Part shown: positions 8,572-13,601 of the stretch, piece after piece
Layout of the letters: every line of letters begins with the position of its first letter
How positions within the stretch are numbered: position 1 is the first letter of the stretch
NCBI GenBank assembly: GCA_026989995.1
Contig: JALSIO010000597.1
Location: forward strand, 1-13,601
Direction of reading: 5' to 3'
Origin: Myxococcales bacterium
Lineage (GTDB): Bacteria; Myxococcota_A; UBA9160; JALSIO01
DNA: 13,601 bases
Program-made: the position numbers and the translations under genes
Notes under the pieces: generated by a model
What the model was told of the DNA's origin: nothing
What the model saw: the letters and a program-made list of their open reading frames with translations, nothing else
Database searches by the model: none

Positions 8572-11500
8572 ATGGCCCCACCGGGGGTCCGCGGGCGGAT
8601 GGCTTCGGGCGGGCGGTGGGAGGCGGCCGGGCGCGATCCGGGCCCGGAGGAAGCGTTGCGGCCGGACCCGGAGATCGATGCGCTGCTCCGCGAGGCGGAG
8701 CTCACCCACGACCGGGCCCGGCTCCGAAACCTCGCTCCGGAGCTGCTCGACCGCCTCGTCACCGCGGGCCGGCGGGCCGAGGCCCTCCGGCTGGCCGGGG
8801 AGCTCGCGGACCGGCTCCCGGAGGACGCCTCCTTTCTCGAACGCGCGGCCCGGCTCTTCGAGGAGGGGGGCCGGACCCCCGACGCGATCCGCTCGCGGCA
8901 GCGTCTCGACGCCGTCCTCCCTCCGGGGCAGCGGCTGCCGAACCTGCTCCGCCTCGGCGAGCTCCTGCGCCGGACCGGCCGCCGCCGGGAGGCGGAGGCA
9001 GCCTTCCGCACGGCGGCCGGCCTCGCGCCCCGGGACCCGGGACCGGCCGGCCTGCTCGCGTCCCTCTTCGAGGAGGAGGGACGGATCGAGGAGGCGACCC
9101 GCTGGCTCCTGCGCCAGGCCGAGCGCAGCCGGGGTCCGGCCCGGGCCGCCTGCCTCCTCCACGCCGCCGAGCTCGAGGAGTGCGAGCTCGGAGACCCGAG
9201 CCGGGCAGCCGCCACCCTGGCCCGCCTGGGGCAGGGCGATCCACTGCCCGATCCCGAGCTCGATGCCCGGATCGACGCCCTGCTTCTCCGGGCCGGGCGC
9301 CTCGCCGAGCTCGCCGAGCGGCTGGCGCGCCGCCGCGACCGACTGCCCGAGGGCGACCCCGCGGCCATCCCGCTCGACCTGCGCCTCGGGGAGCTCCTCG
9401 AGCGGCTCGGGCGCCCGACGGAGGCGGCCCGCGCGTGGCGGGCCGTGCTCCGCCACCGGCCCGACTCCCGCCAGGCGCGCGCGGGCCTCGACCGCGTGCT
9501 GCGCGCGAGCGCCGACCCCGCCTGCCGGCTCGAACAGACCGAGCTCGCGCTCGCCGAGGCGGAGGGAAGCCAAAAGCGCCTGCTCCGGCTCGGTCGGGCC
9601 GCCCTGCTCGAGGGGGAGCTCGGGCGCTTCGACGAGGCCGAGGCCGTCTATCGGGAGATCGAGGCCGGCGACGACGAGGTGGCCGGGGAGGCCCGCCGGC
9701 GCCTCGAGTCCCTCCTCGAGCGACGGGGAGCGATCGACGAGCTCGCATCGCGGCTCGAAGGCCGGCTCAAGGAGGCAGCTCCGGAAGAGGCCGCGGCGCT
9801 CCACGAGCGCCTCGCCGCCCTGGAGGAGTGGCACCGCCGGCGGCCGGCTGCGGCGGCCAGGCACCTGCGGGCCGCCCTCCGCCTCCGGCCCGGATGCACC
9901 GACCTCCGCCGGCGGCTGGTCGCCCTCGAACAGGGGACCCGGGGTGCCACGGGTGCGGTGGCCCGTCTCCTGGAGGAGCTCGGGGCCGAACCGCCGCCCA
10001 CGCCGGCGAGGGAGATCGAGATCCGCGTGGGGATCCTGTTGCGCAGGAGGGAGGCCGGCGTGCCACCGGACGGGGTGCGGGAGCACTGCGCCCGGATCCT
10101 CGAGCTGGAGCCCGGGCACCCGGTGGCCACCGCGGTCTGGCTCGAGCTTCTCGGTCCCGCGGGTCCGCCGGCGGAGCGCGCGCGGCTCCTCGAGGCGCGC
10201 CTCGCGCGGCTGCTGGCCGACGACGGGGGCGCGCCGGCGACCGCCGCTGCCGAGCGGCTTTCCGTCCGGGTGCGCCTCGCCGGGATCCTGTGGCGGGAGC
10301 TCGGCGACCCCGCCGGGGCGATCGCCCACCTGGAGGCGGCCCGGGCCGAGTCCGGCCCGGTGGCGGTGGTCGCCGAGCCCCTGGCCGACCTCTACCGCGC
10401 CACCGGGCGCGTGGCGCCGCTCCTCCTGCTGTGTCGCGAAGCGGCCGGCGCGGCCGACGTTCCGGAGGAACGGGCGCTCTGGTGGGTTCGCCTCGCAGAC
10501 GAGCTGCTCCGGCGCGGCGAGCAGGGCCCCGCCCTCGAAGCCTACCGACGCGCGCTCGTGGAACAGCCGGGCCACGCGGGGGCGGAGGAGGCGCTGCGCG
10601 ACCTGTACCGGCGCCGGGGAGACGCGGAGGGGCTCGCACGCCTTCTCGACGCCGCCCTCGCCCGCACGGCGGGTCCCCGCGAGGTGCCGCTGCGGCTCGA
10701 ACTCGCCGAGCTCCTGGGCGGTCCGCTCGGGCGGCCGCACGAAGCGCTCGAGCAGCTCCGGCGTGCGGTCGAAGTGGATCCCTCGGACCTTCCCCTGCTC
10801 CGACACGCCCTCTCGCTGGCCCGCCGCCTGCGCCGCGACGGTGACCGCGAGCACCTGCTGGGCCTCGCCGTCGCCGCGGCCGACGACCCCGCCGAGCGCG
10901 CGGAGCTCCTGGCCGAGCGGGGCCTCCTGCGCGCGCGAGGCGGCGCCTCCGAGGCTGCGGCTGCGGACCTCGAGGCGGCCCTCGCCCTCGACCCGGGCCT
11001 CGGCCGTGCGCGCGAGGCGCTCGGCGAGCTCCGCCTCGCCGAGGGACGGGTGGAGGAGGCCCTGGAGCTGCTCTCCGACGCCGAGGCGACCGACCCGAGG
11101 GGCCAGCGGTCGAACCGGCTCCGGCTCGCGGACCTGGCCTTCGAGCGGCTTCCGCCCGACCGGGCCCTGCCGTGGCTCGAGCGCGCCGTCGCGGTCGAGC
11201 CACGCGAACCGGGACTCCGGGCCCGCATCGCGGAGATCCACTGGCGGGCCGGGCGGCCGGAGGCCTGTGTCCGCTGGCTTCGCGAGCAGCTCGCGCTCGT
11301 GCGGGAGCCGACGGGGCGCCGCTCCCTGCAGCACCGGATCGCGCTGCTTCTCGCCGACGACCTCGGGCGGCCGGTGGAAGCCGCGCGAATGATCGAGGCG
11401 GCACTCGCGGAACACGGTGACGACCCGGAGCTCCTCTTCCTCCTCGCCCGGGTTCGGCAGCAGGCGGGGCAGCCGCGCGAGCACGCCGGAGCCCTCCGGC

Positions 11501-13601
11501 GCCTGCTCGCCGCCCTTCCGCCCGCCGGGCGGGTGCCGGTGCGTCGGGAGCTCGCCCGGATCTGCGCGGGGCCCCTGCACGACCCCGCCGGCGCGGCCCG
11601 GGAGCTCGCCATGGCCCTGGCGGAGGCTCCGGCCGGTGCCGCGGGCCGAAGCGAGCTGCTGCGCGAGCTCGCCGCCTGCCGCCGCCGGGCGGGAGACCTC
11701 GCCGGGGCGGCCGAGTCCGCCGAGGCCGAGCTCGCGCTGCTCCGGCCCGACGCTCCGGTCTTCGCGGAGCGGCGGTTTCGGCTCCGATGCGAGCTGGCCG
11801 CGCTGTACCGCGATGAGCTCGGCCGGCCCGACCGGGCCCATGCCCACCTCCGGGCGGCCCTCGAGGAGGCGCCGGCGACCTGCGACGTGGAGGAGGCCGA
11901 GCTCGCCCTGATCGAGCTGCTCGAGCAGTGCGACTTCCCGGTGGAGCTCGCCCGGCGCCTCGAGGCCCGCATCGCAGCCGGTCGGGGTGGCCTGCGGGAG
12001 CAGCTGGCCCTGGCCCGGGTTCGCGAACAGGGCCTGGGCCTGCCGGCGGCGGCCGCCGCCGCCTGGCGGGAGGCGCTGCGCATCGCGCCGGACCGGCTCG
12101 ACGCCATCCGGGGCCTCCGGCGGTGCGCCCAGTCCCTCGACGACGCCGCCGAACAGGTGCGGATGCTCGAGGCCGAGCTCGCGCATCCGGAGACCCGGGA
12201 GCCGTCCCTCCGTGCAGCGCTCTACCGGGAGCTCGGCGTGCTCTGCTACGAGCGCCTCGGCGCCACCACGCGGGCCACCCGGGCCCTGGCGGCGGCGCTC
12301 GAGGCCGATCCGTCGGACCTCGAGAGCCTGCGGCGCCTCGAGGAGATCCTCGAGGCCGTGGAGGACTGGCGCGGCGCGCTCGACCTGCTGCGGAGCGAGC
12401 TCGACGTCCTCGGCTCCCGGGAGCCCGCGCGCCGCTTCGAGATCTGGCTGCGGATCGCGGACCTCGCCCGACTGCGCTGCGGGGATCCGGAGGGCGCGCT
12501 CGCCGCGCTCGAAGCCGCCGCAGGGCTCGACGCCCTGCCTCCCACCCGCCTGGCCGAGCGCGTCGATCTCGCGCGCGCCGTGCGGGATCCCGCACGGCTG
12601 GCCTCCGCCCTCGCCGCCTGGTGCGACCACCCGGAGGTCGCGCCGCGCGCGGCGAGCCTCGTCGAGCTCGCGCGGACCCTTCGGGAGGCCGGGCGGCCGC
12701 ACGATGCCGGCACCCGACTCCAGCAGGCCCTCGCGCTCGATCCCGACCATCTGCCGGCCTTCCTGGAGCTGGCCGAGCTCGGTTGTGCCTCCGGAGACGC
12801 GCTGGGCGCCGCCAGGGCGCTCGAGTCGGCCGCGGAGCGGGCCCCCGCGGTGCAGGCGGCCCGCCACCTCGAGCGCGCCGCGCGGCTGCTCGAGCCGGCG
12901 GACCCGTGCCGTGCCCTCGACCTGCTCCAACGGGCCCGGGAGCGCGATCCCGCTGCGGGGTCGGCGGCCGCCGCCGAGGCCCGGCTGGCGCACCGGCTCG
13001 GCCGCACGGCTGCCGCCTGGCGGGCGGCGCGCGCAGCGCTCGACCTCGATCCCGAGGGCCATCGGCTGGCGGGCGCGGAGCGGGCTGGTCTCGCCCGGAT
13101 GGCCGCAGCCGCGGCGCGCGACTGCGGTGAGCTCGAGGCCGCCCTCGAACTCTGCCATGAGGCCCTTCGGGCCGAACCCGGCGACCCGCCGCTCCTCGAG
13201 CTTCGCGCCGACCTGCTGGCCGCCCTCGGCGAGGCGGCGGAAGGCGCGCGGGTCGCCGAGGCCCGGGTCACCCGCCCCGGGGGACCGGCTCCCCGGCCCG
13301 AGGACCTCCGGCGCGCCGCCGAGGCCCGGGCCGCGCGCGGGGACCTGCGGGGCGCTCTCTCGCTCCTCGATGGCGCGGTCACCGGGGGCGAGTCGTGCGT
13401 GGGGCTTCTCGAGCTGCGAATGCGACTGTGCGTGGAGGCGGGCCGGGAGGAGGAGGCCCTTCGCTGCGCCCGGAGGCTCGCCGATGCGGCCGCGGAGCCG
13501 GCCGAGCGGGCCGCCCGCCTGGTGGAGGCTGCACGCATCTGCCGGACAGCGGGCGGCGATCCGGTCCCGCTCCTCGAGGAGGCCCTCCGGACCGATCCGG
13601 A
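8572..13601 (+). CDS. Giant TPR-like helical-repeat protein, C-terminus beyond window
   Basis: The frame is open from 8572 to the right edge (1676 codons, no stop), so the full protein is larger. It is built from Leu/Ala/Arg/Glu-rich helix pairs with TPR-type endings such as EALEAYRRALVEQPGH, EAAAADLEAALALDPGL and RATRALAAALEADPSD. These endings recur about every 72 residues through most of the protein, which suggests two TPR-like units per period. I see no signal peptide, membrane helix or catalytic motif, so a cytoplasmic scaffold is likely. Only two lysines occur (AAG at 9571-9573 and 9766-9768) while arginine is abundant. Very large TPR proteins, for example AgmK of Myxococcus, are known in myxobacteria, but I cannot claim orthology. 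It is divergent from ntrY and shares a 148-bp control region. Start choice: see the GGGAG site. The coding call is secure because of the regular protein repeat; function is unknown. Confidence 0.88.
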   Translation, partial: MAPPGVRGRMASGGRWEAAGRDPGPEEALRPDPEIDALLREAELTHDRARLRNLAPELLDRLVTAGRRAEALRLAGELADRLPEDASFLERAARLFEEGGRTPDAIRSRQRLDAVLPPGQRLPNLLRLGELLRRTGRRREAEAAFRTAAGLAPRDPGPAGLLASLFEEEGRIEEATRWLLRQAERSRGPARAACLLHAAELEECELGDPSRAAATLARLGQGDPLPDPELDARIDALLLRAGRLAELAERLARRRDRLPEGDPAAIPLDLRLGELLERLGRPTEAARAWRAVLRHRPDSRQARAGLDRVLRASADPACRLEQTELALAEAEGSQKRLLRLGRAALLEGELGRFDEAEAVYREIEAGDDEVAGEARRRLESLLERRGAIDELASRLEGRLKEAAPEEAAALHERLAALEEWHRRRPAAAARHLRAALRLRPGCTDLRRRLVALEQGTRGATGAVARLLEELGAEPPPTPAREIEIRVGILLRRREAGVPPDGVREHCARILELEPGHPVATAVWLELLGPAGPPAERARLLEARLARLLADDGGAPATAAAERLSVRVRLAGILWRELGDPAGAIAHLEAARAESGPVAVVAEPLADLYRATGRVAPLLLLCREAAGAADVPEERALWWVRLADELLRRGEQGPALEAYRRALVEQPGHAGAEEALRDLYRRRGDAEGLARLLDAALARTAGPREVPLRLELAELLGGPLGRPHEALEQLRRAVEVDPSDLPLLRHALSLARRLRRDGDREHLLGLAVAAADDPAERAELLAERGLLRARGGASEAAAADLEAALALDPGLGRAREALGELRLAEGRVEEALELLSDAEATDPRGQRSNRLRLADLAFERLPPDRALPWLERAVAVEPREPGLRARIAEIHWRAGRPEACVRWLREQLALVREPTGRRSLQHRIALLLADDLGRPVEAARMIEAALAEHGDDPELLFLLARVRQQAGQPREHAGALRRLLAALPPAGRVPVRRELARICAGPLHDPAGAARELAMALAEAPAGAAGRSELLRELAACRRRAGDLAGAAESAEAELALLRPDAPVFAERRFRLRCELAALYRDELGRPDRAHAHLRAALEEAPATCDVEEAELALIELLEQCDFPVELARRLEARIAAGRGGLREQLALARVREQGLGLPAAAAAAWREALRIAPDRLDAIRGLRRCAQSLDDAAEQVRMLEAELAHPETREPSLRAALYRELGVLCYERLGATTRATRALAAALEADPSDLESLRRLEEILEAVEDWRGALDLLRSELDVLGSREPARRFEIWLRIADLARLRCGDPEGALAALEAAAGLDALPPTRLAERVDLARAVRDPARLASALAAWCDHPEVAPRAASLVELARTLREAGRPHDAGTRLQQALALDPDHLPAFLELAELGCASGDALGAARALESAAERAPAVQAARHLERAARLLEPADPCRALDLLQRARERDPAAGSAAAAEARLAHRLGRTAAAWRAARAALDLDPEGHRLAGAERAGLARMAAAAARDCGELEAALELCHEALRAEPGDPPLLELRADLLAALGEAAEGARVAEARVTRPGGPAPRPEDLRRAAEARAARGDLRGALSLLDGAVTGGESCVGLLELRMRLCVEAGREEEALRCARRLADAAAEPAERAARLVEAARICRTAGGDPVPLLEEALRTDP
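9028..12951 (+). repeat. Protein-level super-repeat of about 72 residues (19 aligned positions)
   Basis: I marked the Pro or equivalent closing residue of each ALxxxP-like helix end. The codons start at 9028, 9238, 9460, 9673, 9889, 10111, 10351, 10567, 10780, 10993, 11200, 11416, 11629, 11872, 12088, 12310, 12532, 12742 and 12949. The 18 intervals are 69-81 residues, mean about 72.6, with two longer units (80 and 81). DNA identity between units is low, so the repeat is old and kept at protein level. Some closing residues are not Pro (Asp, Ser, Gly, Ala), so a few positions could shift by a residue or two. Confidence 0.7.

Noticed and set aside
8548..13158. A 1536-codon open frame on the minus strand opposite the TPR gene
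   Set aside because: Extreme GC content removes stop codons from several frames at once. Its translation is Gly/Pro/Arg-rich without domains, while the plus-strand frame has a regular helical repeat.
8572..13601. Very frequent GAGCTC and CTCGAG palindromes
   Set aside because: They come from Glu-Leu and Leu-Glu codon pairs (GAG with CTC) in helix-rich proteins with strong codon bias, not from a DNA-level signal.

Overview
This is a very GC-rich, densely coded bacterial segment (well over 70% G+C by eye, with almost every third codon position G or C). It has two divergent blocks. Everything from base 1 to 8423 is transcribed leftwards (minus strand). One very long gene starts at 8572 and runs rightwards off the end of the window. 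Gene content and style suggest a high-GC member of the old Deltaproteobacteria, such as Myxococcota or a neighbouring phylum: NtrY/NtrX, a heterodimeric PyrD/PyrK, a rimP-nusA-infB cluster, an IF-2 with a long Pro/Glu/Ala linker, and a giant TPR protein. That placement is inference; there is no 16S gene or other decisive marker here.

Left block, in transcription order (right to left). ntrY (sensor kinase), ntrX (sigma-54 type response regulator), pyrK and pyrD (the two subunits of NAD-linked dihydroorotate dehydrogenase) are joined by overlaps of 4, 11 and 4 nt, so they look like one translationally coupled operon. A terminator-like hairpin follows pyrD. Next comes a gene-free stretch of about 480 nt holding a candidate promoter, a tandem 14-bp repeat and a textbook Rho-independent terminator that ends only about 20 nt before the rimP start codon. 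Then follow rimP, nusA and infB (cut by the window edge), the translation/transcription-factor operon. The terminator in front of rimP suggests attenuation, possibly feedback by NusA on its own operon as described in Bacillus subtilis.

Right block. A 148-bp divergent region carries a candidate promoter for ntrY and a 12-bp-period direct repeat. The gene on the right codes for at least 1676 residues of all-helical TPR-like solenoid. Nineteen equivalent positions can be lined up at a mean spacing of about 72.6 residues, and there are only two lysines in the visible part. Its function is unknown; it is the least explained object in the window.

No tRNA, rRNA, CRISPR array, insertion sequence or phage gene was seen. 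Most of the window is conserved housekeeping and signalling. The points worth follow-up are the rimP leader, the coupling of NtrYX to PyrKD, and the giant lysine-poor repeat protein.
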